A stretch of 64,000 nucleotides of DNA from Floccularia luteovirens (taxonomy: Eukaryota; Basidiomycota; Agaricomycetes; Agaricales; Squamanitaceae), in the NCBI GenBank assembly GCA_009739215.1, contig VSJF01000006.1, positions 1,736,001 to 1,800,000 of the forward strand. The letters are read 5' to 3'. The number at the start of each line of letters is the position of its first letter. The first letter of the stretch is position 1. This document shows, piece after piece, positions 32,827 through 43,920 of the stretch. Position numbers and translations under genes: made by a program. Under the pieces are notes generated by a model. That model was not told the origin of the DNA, made no database searches, and saw only the letters and a list, made by a program, of their open reading frames with translations.

Positions 32827-34263
32827 TTTTTTCCCTTTTATTTGAGGATGCTCGGTGTTCGCTGTTGCCCTACCTTTATTGCTGCTGAGAGTATGGGATA
32901 CTTCTGTTTACTGTGGCTAGAACCTTATTTGTCAAAACTACACAACTCGGCCGGGAAATGCCGGTGAACCCCGCTCTTAAGTAATTATAAATTATTTTTA
33001 TTTTATGTCTTACGTCATAAGTACAATCAATATCAATTGGAAAGATACTTCAAAAACGATCTGATCAAGGAGTAGAACACTTAGATACCGCGTACTGAGA
33101 TGCTGGTTGAACTCGATTACTGTGTTACGGGTCACTGTTCTCGGATAAAATAACGACACGATCCGAGGAATATTATGTTGTCTGAACTGGATTTGCGGCA
33201 GCCATGTTTACGGAATGATACGATCACGATCGCATCTTTGACACACGCAACACTGACACAAGTGAGAATGCAGTAGAAATGAACTTTCTTTGAAATGTAT
33301 CAGCCCCTCTTGACGGAATGGATTGCAAAAAAAAACGTTATGTCCTGAAGGCCAAACTGTTTTGGCCTTAGGACCTACGGGCGATCATAGCTGCATACCC
33401 GAACGGGTCATGGTGGAACCACCACCATGCTGTTTGGAATGTAAAAAGCGCCATGCTTCACACGCTAGTTGCTTCAGTCAGAACCAGGATTGAATTCTCG
33501 GGCGTTCTGGGCTGACATACATCACTTGAGCGCTAACAGCGACAGAAAAGTGGTATGAGGTTACACTATTGGAGGTCAGCCGACCAATAGAAAAAATCGT
33601 GTGTATTTTTCTTCTTTTCTGTATCGGTGACAAAAATCCTCCGCACTTCAAAATTCAAAACAGGAGATTCCGCGTGCACGATATGAATCATGTAACCTAG
33701 TGAATTGACATGATCACATGAATGGCGGAAGGTGTCCATCCAATTCTGATACACGTTGCTCATTGCAATGGTTTGGATTGAAAAATATTCATGTGCGCTT
33801 AATTAGAGGGCAAGCGTGGGTTTGATAGCTGCCTATTGTGGAAATCTGGGTGTGACAAGTCGGATGTGTAACATCACCGACTTTTGGACTTTCTCTCGCT
33901 TACTGCCCCCGTTTCGAGACCAGACAGACGAGTCTGATGCTCCTCCTACTCCGGATCAGGGACAGCGCCTAATGCGAATATGACGCTGATATTTTTGGTC
34001 GGTCTTTGGCTATTCACGGTGATCATATGAATGCGAGTCTGGGGATGGAAGCAAAACCAGTTCGATCGACGGTGTTGGCACCAGCACAGGACCTGGCATT
34101 TCGGTTCTTCCTATCAATCTACTTTTTCCCATTCGTACGGATCGGCTACCTACTTTTTATATCAATCGTCTGATCACACGATTTTGAATCCATCTACCTA
34201 CTGGGTCCTATTAAAGCCCCTTGCTCCTGGCTTTCTCAACTTCAATTCAGTCTCCCATCCGAA
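32827..34263. promoter_or_regulatory. Divergent intergenic region, RPL11 and RING 2
   Basis: About 1.4 kb between two divergent starts, with no coding resemblance. It contains a near-perfect hairpin at 33342-33374 (arms of about 15 nt around a 3-nt loop, core aaggccaaa/ttttggcctt) and a second smaller palindrome at 33410-33428 (atggtgg...ccaccat). The promoter role is inferred from position only. Confidence 0.5.
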
Positions 34264-35117
34264 ATGGCCTCCTGTCATATTTGCCTCGACTCTCTACAGT
34301 CACCTGTGTCTCTCCCTTGTGGTACGTTCCACCTTTTATATCCAGTTACACTCATTCTAACCGTATACCCAGGACACATATTTTGCAAAGATTGTCTTCT
34401 AAGGACTATAGATGCTATAAAACCGTACTCTACCATCCACTCTTGTCCTGAGTGCCGTTCATTCTATTCAATTGGTAAGTACTTTGATCTTGCTACCATT
34501 TATAGTTCATTAATCACCACCTTACAGCCCCGCTAGACGTAACCTCAACACCTGCACATCTCCACCCGCATCTCACACCAAGCATTCGCAAAGTTTACCT
34601 TGATCCAACGACCTCCCCTTCCCACAAAAACTGTGCATCATCAGCTGCTCCACAAGCAACAAAAGAACTCCAAATCGAGATATCCCGACTCAAAGCGGAA
34701 AATGATGCTCTCCGGACAAACTGCGGACTTTGGCGACGTAGAGCGGAAGCTCATGGTACGTCAACACTTGGATTGCTCCAAATCGCGCGTGTCGCCCGCG
34801 AACAGGCTATAAAGGTTGCCCGTGAACGTGATGAATTGCGTTGGCGTTGTGACACTCTCAAACGCAAGTTGGAGATAGATGATGATGATAATCAGGAAGT
34901 TGATGAAAGTTGTGGGGTCCCTACTTGTGATCAAGCCACTGGAAACAAGGAGTCCCTAATTGGTTGTAAGACGGAATTTTCGGAGACAGACACGATTCTG
35001 GGGATACGGCCTTGTTCTGTGGACGATGACCACGACGGTGATGCTAGTCCGCCACTAAAAAGGGCTAGGATCTCGCAGGTCCTTCCTGCCCTACCTTATG
35101 CTGCAATTGTTCGGTGA
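34264..35117 (+). CDS. RING-finger / coiled-coil protein 2
   Basis: A probable RING-type E3 ubiquitin ligase. Exons 34264..34321, 34373..34474 and 34528..35117 join in phase to 249 residues. The N-terminal RING has C4, C7, C19, H21, C24, C27, C44, C47 (CHIC, CGHIFCKDC, CPEC), a complete set. A helical region follows (LQIEISRLKAENDALRTNCG and REQAIKVARERDELRWRCDT), then an acidic stretch (EIDDDDNQEVDE) and a basic patch PPLKRARISQ near the C-terminus that could be a nuclear signal. It shares its layout with the RING gene at 30,507, but sequence outside the RING is not obviously alike. The substrate is unknown. Confidence 0.82.
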
Positions 35118-38100
35118 CATTGTTAAAGGGGCTTAGGTTCTCCGTAGATACTTTGTCATTTAGAAGGACAGGGTTTCTATTTGCATCTTTTCTTTTCTTA
35201 TTTGCATGGTTTCTTTATTCTTTTATTCTCTTGTTCATTAGGGCATAATGTATAACACAAACATAACATATAGCATATTCCCGCTCCTCTCACCTCTGGT
35301 GTCCATCTCCGTGAATTGACAGACTGCTCAACGGATCATGGATCGCTAAATAAATTTATTGAGAGAGGAACAACATTTCAACTGCGTGGAAATGTGTTCC
35401 GCTGCCGGTGGGCACATTGACTTCCGTTATCAACTTAACAGCCTCGGCGAGTTTATATTTATCCCGTCAAATCGGAAAACACAAACAGTCGTCACGGGTC
35501 ACGTGATATGAACCGCTCCACCGTCCTGCCCACTTTAAGTTGCGACAACTTAACCGGGTACACAGGTAGACATAGCACACAATACCTATCTCCTCGCGAG
35601 CCCCGGATATTTGTGTCGGGAGTCGCTGCTACACTTAGCTTTAACACCCGTGACCCAACTACGGACGCACACAATGTCCAGCCCTCTGTCAACTGCTTTC
35701 TCGTTAGTAGCCGATTCAGCAGAAGATCCGTACTGTACAGTTTAGGTGTCACCTATCGGGAAAACATGCTCGGCAGGAACCCAAATGTAATGTTCGGAGT
35801 ATGGGCCGCAGTGTTACAGCCACTTACTGTAATGGTTTGACGGTAGCGCTCAACCGCCTTTGGCCAAACCCTTAACCTAGAACTGCGCATCTGTGGTTTG
35901 TGTTATATGTTTCAGTTGGCCATGTTCAAACAGATCGCATACACCGTTGAACTCTCATCTGGTTCTGATAGGCCCTCGGAACTTTGCTGAATCACCCATA
36001 TCCATTATATATGCGATGATATGAAATGAAGCAACGACTTACGGAATGAATGGAAGAATTATTAGTTATCATGAATCCCAAAACAGGTGCCCGGTGCTCA
36101 GCAGCAGGACAAAGTTCGGCAGGATTATTCAGGAGTGATCAGTGGCATGATCGAGTGATCTGGGGCGGTGAAATTAAAATCAGCTGTATGTGGGTGGGTT
36201 CATGATGAACGTGTAAAAAAAGTAGTCATCATGATCGCTATGGCAATTTCGATCGGCGAGATCAATACGGTTCTACGTCGCGACTTTGTATTCTGTGTTG
36301 CTCGGGGGATAACATTTTTGAATCACCCGACTACTACTCTAAATTCTGACGGAATATCACATACAGATAGCTGTGGTGAGTGGGACTCATGACATGACGT
36401 GTGAACTAATGCTATACCTTCTTTGCACACCTTTTACTAGGAAAGCATATGAGATCTGACCAGCTACAACCATCAGAGCATCTATAATCGATATTCGAAT
36501 CCAAGTTTGTGTACCAACTTCTTCTCCAAGTTTCCCATTGGTGCGGTACAATCCTCTGATGTTCCAGAGCGAATAGTTCGGATGCAGCTCTACATGACCG
36601 TCATTCACCGAGCCATTGTCAGGTGGGTAGTGAGGTTATAATTTCACTCCTTCCCTAATCACTTTCACATGCATTGAGATGGGCGGGGAAGATCACACAT
36701 GGATTCTCCGGCATACCAGTATCATTCAATACTGCACAGGAAGGTTAGGGCTGATCTTTCTTCTTGACCTCTGAAATTACGAGAATTGACTGACGTCTCC
36801 CCTGGCATTCCGGCTCCTCTTGAACTACGTGCCACCTAGCTCGGAGGTTTCACAACTGGACTAGCTGTACATCCACATCTCCTAACATTCTAGAGCTTGG
36901 TTCAGTATGTCTATGCAGACAGATTGCGGGCCGTCACGGTGTTCATGACCATGCTGTTCAGCTGATTCTCCTGTTACTTGATGATGACAACTTTCCGGTA
37001 ATGATTATAACCTGGGCGTCGTTCAGTCCCGGATAAACTTTGAATAATTGTGTCTACTCAAACATTCCCGAATAGCCCTGATACTCGGAACTTGGAAGCC
37101 CGGGTTGTGTTTATCCACAATCTTCCACCGGCTGTACTCGATCCCATCCTTTAGCTGATCAACACGTATGGAATATGTTTGGGGCTTGAAATATATGATG
37201 GTTGCATAAAAATGAAACTAGCATCATCTCTCTAGTTAATCCTTTGGGATAACTTCTTAATCACTGACCCATGGCACACCGGAACATGTGCGTTATGTGA
37301 TGGGCTTATTCGATTGGTCTGGCTGCTAGATGCAATGCTGGCCCTCTGCGGTCCGTGAGGAACCCCCTGCTGAAGTCATCACCGGTAATTCGAATCACAT
37401 CATCTCAATACACATGTCAAAAAGTTATCTCATGTTTATTTTTTTTAGGAGTTGTTCCGTCAAATACCACAAACACTGGCAACCTTACGACCAACCATCA
37501 CTTCTAGAAAAATACGTCAAGGAGCAGTTAAGGATTATACACCGAGTTGCTCCTATTCCTTGCTCTTTATCGTTCCTTGCTCACATAACTCGGATTTATC
37601 ACCCCGAATTCTAAATGATTCGTCTGAAAAAGAAGTCGGAATTAGGCACACACCGATTGTAAGTTGGGAATATCAAAGAGTTGCAGTGATATATTTAGAC
37701 ATGGCATCTTTGTGTTAAGGCCTACCTTAGATCAATCGAACCATCAGAAGGCCAAAAGCAAGTTGTTGCGAAGGGTCAGGTTCAATTAAAGACACTACAT
37801 CAATGTACATGGGTATTAGTACCGCTGTAGAATCCAATGACATTGTGAAGAAAGCGTACAGATCGGTATGCGGCCCTTCATGTTTTCCGTCATATATTCT
37901 GAGTTATGCTTCCACGCATAATCCGTAGTTCTGAAATATTGGAGATGCCATGGTAAGAAAAATTGCCGATGACTACTTTCAGGTAACCGTTCAAAGGTGG
38001 ATTTAGGTCATTTGATGAACATTCTATGGATGGCACCTTAAACAGTGTATCCTTGTATTGAGCGACACTTTTTTTGAAATACTGGATACCTTGACGATTC

Positions 38101-38316
38101 AGGCACTGGTAAGTCACGTTGTGTATGGATGGTTAGGTGAGCGCCGGGGAGGTCTTCCATCAACTTGGAACTTCTTCGCCCAGGGCAACGAGATATGTGC
38201 CGAACATTGTATTACATGACAACAATCTGAACCCAACACAAAGTTCACAAACAGACGAGTTGTTGTCAACTTCAAGTTGAGCAGAGTCATATGAGTGATT
38301 CTGTGATTCAAAACAA
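35118..38316. other. Gene-poor region with unidentified remnants
   Basis: No intact gene was recognised in 3.2 kb. On the minus strand, two protein-like pieces stand out: RWKIVDKHNPGFQVPSIRA at about 37,065-37,140, and HPNYSLWNIRGLYRTNGK followed by LGEEVGTQTWIRISIIDALM at about 36,460-36,600. They may be exons of one decayed gene, but I cannot name it. From about 37,550 to 38,000 the DNA resembles 39,150-39,650. Confidence 0.4.
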
Positions 38317-39000
38317 ATGCAGACTATTCACCACTTAAACAGCTCTCGCTCCCAGCGTGCTCTATGGCTTCTTGTCACTTGCCTTACCTTCGGCGTTCGC
38401 TCACAGAAGGAATTTGAACTCTAGTGTACCATCAAAATATCAAGGGACTGCGGCACCAACAGAATTAACCGAACCACTGTAAATCTCCCGCAATAACTGA
38501 TGAGGATGGTCGATAAGTACTACTGATGCGATCATCGGCAGGTAAGGTGTTTCAAGTTCCCGACTCCAAGTTAGCTAAAGCTTCTAATACTTATGATGAA
38601 CATAAAAAATCAATATATCAAGTGCAGAAATTGAGATTCTGTGGCCGCTTTGATGAACAGTAATTACTAAATGGAACCTACCATTTACCTAATACGCGGA
38701 AAGCTCGTTCATCATCATTCAAAAATCTTACCGCTCACGAAAGCAACATCAGCAAATGCAATTTTCTGTACTAGACCCCCGGCGCCCGTGGTGATGCTGA
38801 ACAAAGTTGATAAGAAATTTGTACGGTCAGAGCGGAAGAAACATATGAACTTTGTACACCCTCCCTCTTTCTTGCCCATCGCTATCTAAGGGTCAATGTC
38901 TACAAGTCGAAAATTACCTACAGGAGATCGGAAAGTATGTGGTTTGTAGGTGGAACCGAACTAGCTGCTTGTAACTATGCTTTTCGAACTTACGTTATCC
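38317..39000 (+). pseudogene. Glutathione S-transferase, decayed copy
   Basis: The start at 38317 reads MQTIHHLNSSRSQRALWLL, matching the first exon of the GST at 47,678-48,749 (MLTVHHLNDSRSQRVLWLL) and followed by the same donor position. The second exon equivalent reads EFEL-stop-CTIKI, so the frame is lost. Further on, KATSANAIF...LNKVDKKFVRSERKKHMNFV (about 38,730-38,860) and MWFVGGTELAACNYAF (about 38,935-38,985) match the C-terminal domain. Stops, frameshifts and lost splice sites make it non-functional. It is inverted relative to the intact GST about 9 kb away. Confidence 0.75.
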
Positions 39001-39514
39001 ATGCTCATGGCACAATTCGCGGTTGATAACGGGTATATTCGATGAAGTTTCAAGGCAGATCACCCTTTGAATTTTTCTGATGAAAATAATAATCTAACCA
39101 ATACTTGAACCATCCATTAAATTAATAAATGAGTGCCCTTATTTCATGGTTTTTGTATCGTTCCTTGATCATAAATCGGATACATCGCCCCGAAATCCTA
39201 AATGACCCGTATCGGAACTAGGTACACACCGAATGTACTTGAGTGGGAATGTTTGACAAAGGTCAACCGGTCATTGCAGTGATAAGTGATATATTTAAAC
39301 ATGTCATGACATGTCATCTAAGTCGCAATTGCTGTCCGATCTTTTAGGGAGAGTGATAACAAGAATACCTCGTTCCGTCGAACCCATCAGAATGTACACT
39401 TACATATTAAAGTACTCTATAGTATCTTTATAAGGCTTTGAATTTGACCGTTCATAACTTTCCCAGCTCTGGATTATTATCTTTGCAGTGAAATCCTATG
39501 GCATATTTAATTGG

Positions 39515-40252
39515 TATACGGTCCTCCGTCTTTCCCGTCAGTTATTTCTGAGCCATGCTTTGATTGGTTCCATGTAGTAGTTCTGGAATACGAAGATATC
39601 ATGAATTCACCGATGTCTGCTGCTAAAGGTATTTAGATTTAGGTTAACTTCTAACATTAATACCTATTACCGACGACAGATCCTTTATGTTCGGGTGTGT
39701 GCTCGGGAATATTTTCATCTTTTGCTCCTTGTTCCTTGTTCATACTATATGAGATCACTCCACAATGGATATCGGTGTTGTTGGGTAGGTGTAGATCGTG
39801 ATAGAGAGTGGCTCATCTACACAATATTATGATGGATACATGCATTTGATCATTTAAGATATCATCAAAATGGTTAAGAATTCAACGCATCAACTAACTT
39901 AGTTAGATAGTAGAAAGTAAAGCTTGAAATATGTTGAAAACAAATGTGTATTTAAAATTTAACGTAACTCATGATTCATGATCACTAAACTTTTACTTGC
40001 GGGTCAAGAACTTCCAAATTCCGTGTTCTTTTTCTGCTAAAATATCAGTAAAGACTAAGGATAAACATAAAATGTGAGCAGAAAAAAAAATAAGCCCACG
40101 AAAAATTGCACTGCACACACATACCGAAAATGTACTATTTGAGAAAGGTATGAGCGTCAAAAAAGACATAAACAAGGGTAGCACACATTCTAGTGATGAT
40201 CAAAGGGCAGAGAGAATAATTGCATTGGTATATGGGAAGAGAAGTGTGTCGT
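39515..40252 (+). repeat. 0.7 kb non-coding tandem repeat, unit 1
   Basis: It begins 'tacggtcctccgtc' and ends 'aagtgtgtcgtga'. Unit 2 follows immediately, head to tail. Shared landmarks are 'gtcagttatttctgagcca', 'ttccatgtagtagttctg', 'gatttaggttaac', 'ccttgttccttgttcat', 'gttgaaaacaaatgtgta', 'aacttccaaattccgt' and 'acacacataccgaaaatgta'. No long conserved open frame. Related, more diverged sequence occurs at 37,870-38,010. Confidence 0.8.
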
Positions 40253-40939
40253 GATACGGTCCTCCGTCTGCGCCGTCAGTTATTTCTGAGCCACGGTAGT
40301 TCCATGTAGTAGTTCTGAAAACACAAAGGTATCACGAACACTAATGTCCGCTGTATTTCAGACTGGATTTAGGTTAACATTAATGCCCACAACAGATCCT
40401 TTATATCCGGGTCTGTGCTTGAAATGGTTGCATCTTTGTTCCTTGTTCCTTGTTCATATAATACAAGGTCACACCACGGTGGATATTAATGTTGTTGTGT
40501 AGGTGTATATCTTGATGAGAAGGTGCGCGATCATCTTATAATAGACACATGACATTGATCATGTGGTAGCACAATTGGAAGAAGAAATGTGTTGAAAACA
40601 AATGTGTATTTAAAGTTTAACTTAACTCACTAAACTACCTTCTACTTACGGGTCAACAACTTCCAAATTCCGTATTTTTTTTTCTTAAAAAAATTTCATC
40701 ACGTTAAAGGTAAAGAAAAGGAAAAAGATGAAAGATGAGCAGAAAAAAAAATAAACACACAAAATTGTACTACACACACATACCGAAAATGTACTATTTA
40801 AGAAAGGTATAAGCGTCAAAAAGACATAAACAAGGGTAGTACATGAAAAATGTGCTCGCTACCCCCTCGTTCCGTTGATGAACAAAGAACAAAGGGAATA
40901 AACGCATGGATATGTGGAGAGAGAAGTGTGTCGTGGTAT
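40253..40939 (+). repeat. 0.7 kb non-coding tandem repeat, unit 2
   Basis: Second head-to-tail unit, slightly shorter than unit 1 through several deletions, ending at 'gagagaagtgtgtcgtggtata'. The abutting ends suggest unequal crossing-over or replication slippage rather than insertion. Confidence 0.8.
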
Positions 40940-41422
40940 AATGCTGCCTACGGCGCGCAATGTTGACAAATGAATCTGGTTGAAGTGGAGGAGTGAGTAG
41001 TATGTATGTGGTGAGGGGATGTTATGTACGGTTAAAAGATGTCAAATATATGCGCGCCGTTTGGGCAGAACAAGTGTAAAATATTCGGTATATACAAGTA
41101 TAGGTGTTGGGGGGCGAGGAAATACGGAGAATGGCTCGATAAAATTCATTTTATCATGAATCAAGAGGGAAAAAAATAAAAGACAAGGGTCACAGTTGAA
41201 GAGAAAGTCAAAGAGAGAAAATAAATGCACACGAGCGTTCTTCTAATTATCCAGCCTCGCCTTGTATTTGAAGAAAGGTGGACCAAAATATTATCATCGC
41301 CATCGATTCCAATTAAGTCAGAATCTGGAGGGGGAGGGGAGATAGCAAGAACAGCACAGCGCATGCATCCCCCTTCTTTTGATTTTTTTTCCCTTCATTG
41401 TGTGACGTCCAGATAGCGCTGC

Positions 41423-42892
41423 TTATATTCCCCCATATACATCGTCATCATCCGGGACGCTTCTGGTGGACTTCGTTCGGCCATGCGCGCCAGCGCGGGT
41501 AGCAGAGGGTCCAGCAAGGGGGGGATCGGCAGGCTGGCCGCTGACGACAAAGTTCTCATATCCTTGGCCTTGCCCATTTTCGTAAAACGAGTCCACCTCG
41601 TATCCTTGCTGACCTTGGTATGCTCGCGTCGGCTGTTGGTAGTCTGCTCCTCCGTTGTGGGGCTCATATTTAGCATATGATCCATACGCTTCCGGGTTGT
41701 ATTGCACCTGCGGCTGGGGCTGAGAGCTGTACGGTCCTCCTTGGGCGGACTCCATTCCTTCTTCTTCTTCCTGCTTTGTCTGACCATAGACGTATCGTGG
41801 GCGTTCCTGAAGCGCAGCAGCAGCAGCTGAGGCGGCGGCATAACCACCAGCTGACTGGCTATCTGCACCATATCCGGTGGTAGGAGTGTCGGTGTAACCA
41901 CCTGAGTAGGCGCCATGCCCTGCCATACCTGGTCCACTGCTGATAGACGGGGCTACAGTGTGACCACGCTGTGCCATGCTCGGGGGTTCGACATGGTTCT
42001 GGTTACCGCCAATGAAGGTTTCACGGCGGAAGTCGGTAGGTTCAAAGTCAATGATGCGCGAGCGTCTACGTACACGACGCTAAGATTAAATTACAGTCAG
42101 ATGTCACAGTCATGATAACAATATGCGTTTATTATGGCTCACCAAGATGAACATTGCAATAACAACAAGCGCAACAACACCTATAAGACCTCCTGCGACG
42201 CTACCGACGATAGCACCAGTGCTTAAGGCTCCGGATGATTCTTGGCTTATGGCGGGCGCGGTTACTGTCGAACCACCCGAGAGAGTGGTACGTGATACAG
42301 AACGGAATGAGCTGCTTTGACTGGTTACAGCAGCAGGCCTTCCAGTGGTTAAGATTGATGCAGCAGTGGTACTCTAAGAGAAAGAATGTTAGCAATAAAG
42401 CAAGGTAGATTGGCCGCGGGAAGTCTTACCGTAGTTGACGCCGAGGTTCTGGTGGAGGACGAAGACGAAGACGACAACACCCTGGATGATGAAGATGTCG
42501 ACGTCGAGTCAGGGGATGATGTCGTTGATGTCGACGAATCATCATCGGTGTCTGCGGTTGATGTTGCTTGAGACTGGGAACTTGGTGGGGGAGCAATAGA
42601 AGTGGGCTTTGCGGAAGTGGTGGAAGGGCTGGGGGAAGGCGTAGGGGTGGGACGAGGTGTCTCTGCTGGCTTTGAAGTCGCTTGTGGAGTTGTAGTTGCT
42701 GTAACAACAGTTTGATATGGAGAAAAGATGAGAGCAACACGACTTACGAGGCGAAGGAGAGGCTGTAGTAGAAGCCGCGGTAGGTGAATCGGAGAGAGCT
42801 GGGAGGTCTAGACCACCTGAAGGAGCTGAGGCATCAGCCTGGCGAGCCTTGAGAATACGGTGTGCTCCGAAGTTGCGTGGACGAAGAGTCAT
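41423..42892 (-). CDS. Ser/Thr-rich single-pass membrane protein
   Basis: Exons 42748..42892, 42430..42698, 42143..42373 and 41423..42079 join in phase to 433 residues. A short N-terminal part (MTLRPRNFGAHRILKARQAD) is followed by about 180 residues dominated by Ser, Thr and Pro, suited to O-mannosylation. One membrane helix follows (GAIVGSVAGGLIGVVALVVI), then a basic stop-transfer run (FILRRVRRRSRI) and a Gly/Gln/Tyr-rich cytosolic tail that ends RSVPDDDDVYGGI. This layout resembles fungal cell-wall stress sensors and other mucin-like membrane proteins, but no WSC domain is present, and a classical signal peptide is not obvious. The function is not established. Confidence 0.75.
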
Positions 42893-43920
42893 GATTGAGA
42901 GATATATATACGATTATGTATAAATTCGAGATTTTGGTGAAGAGACTGTGCAAAAGAGAGTGAATTAGAAAAGACTGTGGGCGAGAGCCGTATTCACGGG
43001 CGTTTGAGGAGAAAGGGGAAGGGAAACGCTGGAAGAGGATGAAAACGACGGCGAGGAGGACAAGTGTTAGAAAGCACGAAAACTTGGCTGGTGGGAACCG
43101 ATTTCAACGCCAAGCACGTTTTCTCACGGGTTCATTCCCATCGAACATCGCTTCTCCTGTTTCGCTTGCTCGTTCGTTCCTTGCTTCTCATCCAATCATC
43201 GACCAATTGCACTTGATTATCATCCTACATTTGTGTATTTTTATTCATGATGACCACCCGTGAAGACGGCTTGACATCGCCATTCAGGGTCACTTTCAAA
43301 ATTTGTTTATTCGAAAGACAATGTGCGTTTACTGCTTCAGGAAACAATTGAAGTATTCATTTTATTCCTACAATAACCACTTGCATCTCCTCATGCCCAC
43401 AAAAAAAAACTGAAAAGTCAGTCTTACGCCGAGCAGCAATCACAAATAGTCAGCAAATTATGTCAATAAATCTTTTCTTGCTCGGATCCCATTTTCTCTA
43501 GACTTTTTTTCTATAACTACAATCAAACGTTGAAGCAACCAGGCCTAAAAAATAGAATAGCATACTATTGTATATTACACATCATTATTATCAATCTCAT
43601 GGACGCCCGAAAGAAATGAACCTTGGTTTTTCGGATGTTCTTGGCCGTGGCGGTGGAGCGCGACCATTCGCACGAGGGCGTACTAATCCCCATTTGGTAC
43701 ACCCGCATATGCGCACATTGTTTTGATCCATGGCCACGTGGATAATCTTTATCAAAGAACAGAAATGCAAAGAATTACACAACTGAGTAGCTATGTGGTT
43801 ATAATATGTATAGTGGTTAAAGAACTTAAGAGAAATAATTAATCGTTAAGCAAAAAGAGTGAACACGGTTAATCTCATAAAGGTAATCAACATAAATGCA
43901 GACGAAAAGGAGAGAAAAGG
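42893..43920. other. Intergenic region with one small minus-strand ORF
   Basis: Upstream of the Ser/Thr-rich protein gene and downstream of the vezatin-like gene. A small minus-strand frame at 43,597-43,731 (MDQNNVRICGCTKWGLVRPR...) is Pro/Arg-rich at its end; it could be a short protein or a leftover exon. I do not support it as a gene. Confidence 0.35.

Larger units (their letters stand above)
39001..41422. other. Gene-poor region with tandem repeats
   Basis: Between the GST relic and the Ser/Thr-rich membrane protein gene no coding resemblance was recognised. Most of it is occupied by the two 0.7 kb repeat units and a related upstream piece (39,150-39,515). Confidence 0.5.

Noticed and set aside
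35508..35840. 110-codon plus-strand frame in the gene-poor region
   Set aside because: No family resemblance or splice context, and an overlapping antisense frame of similar length; likely chance.
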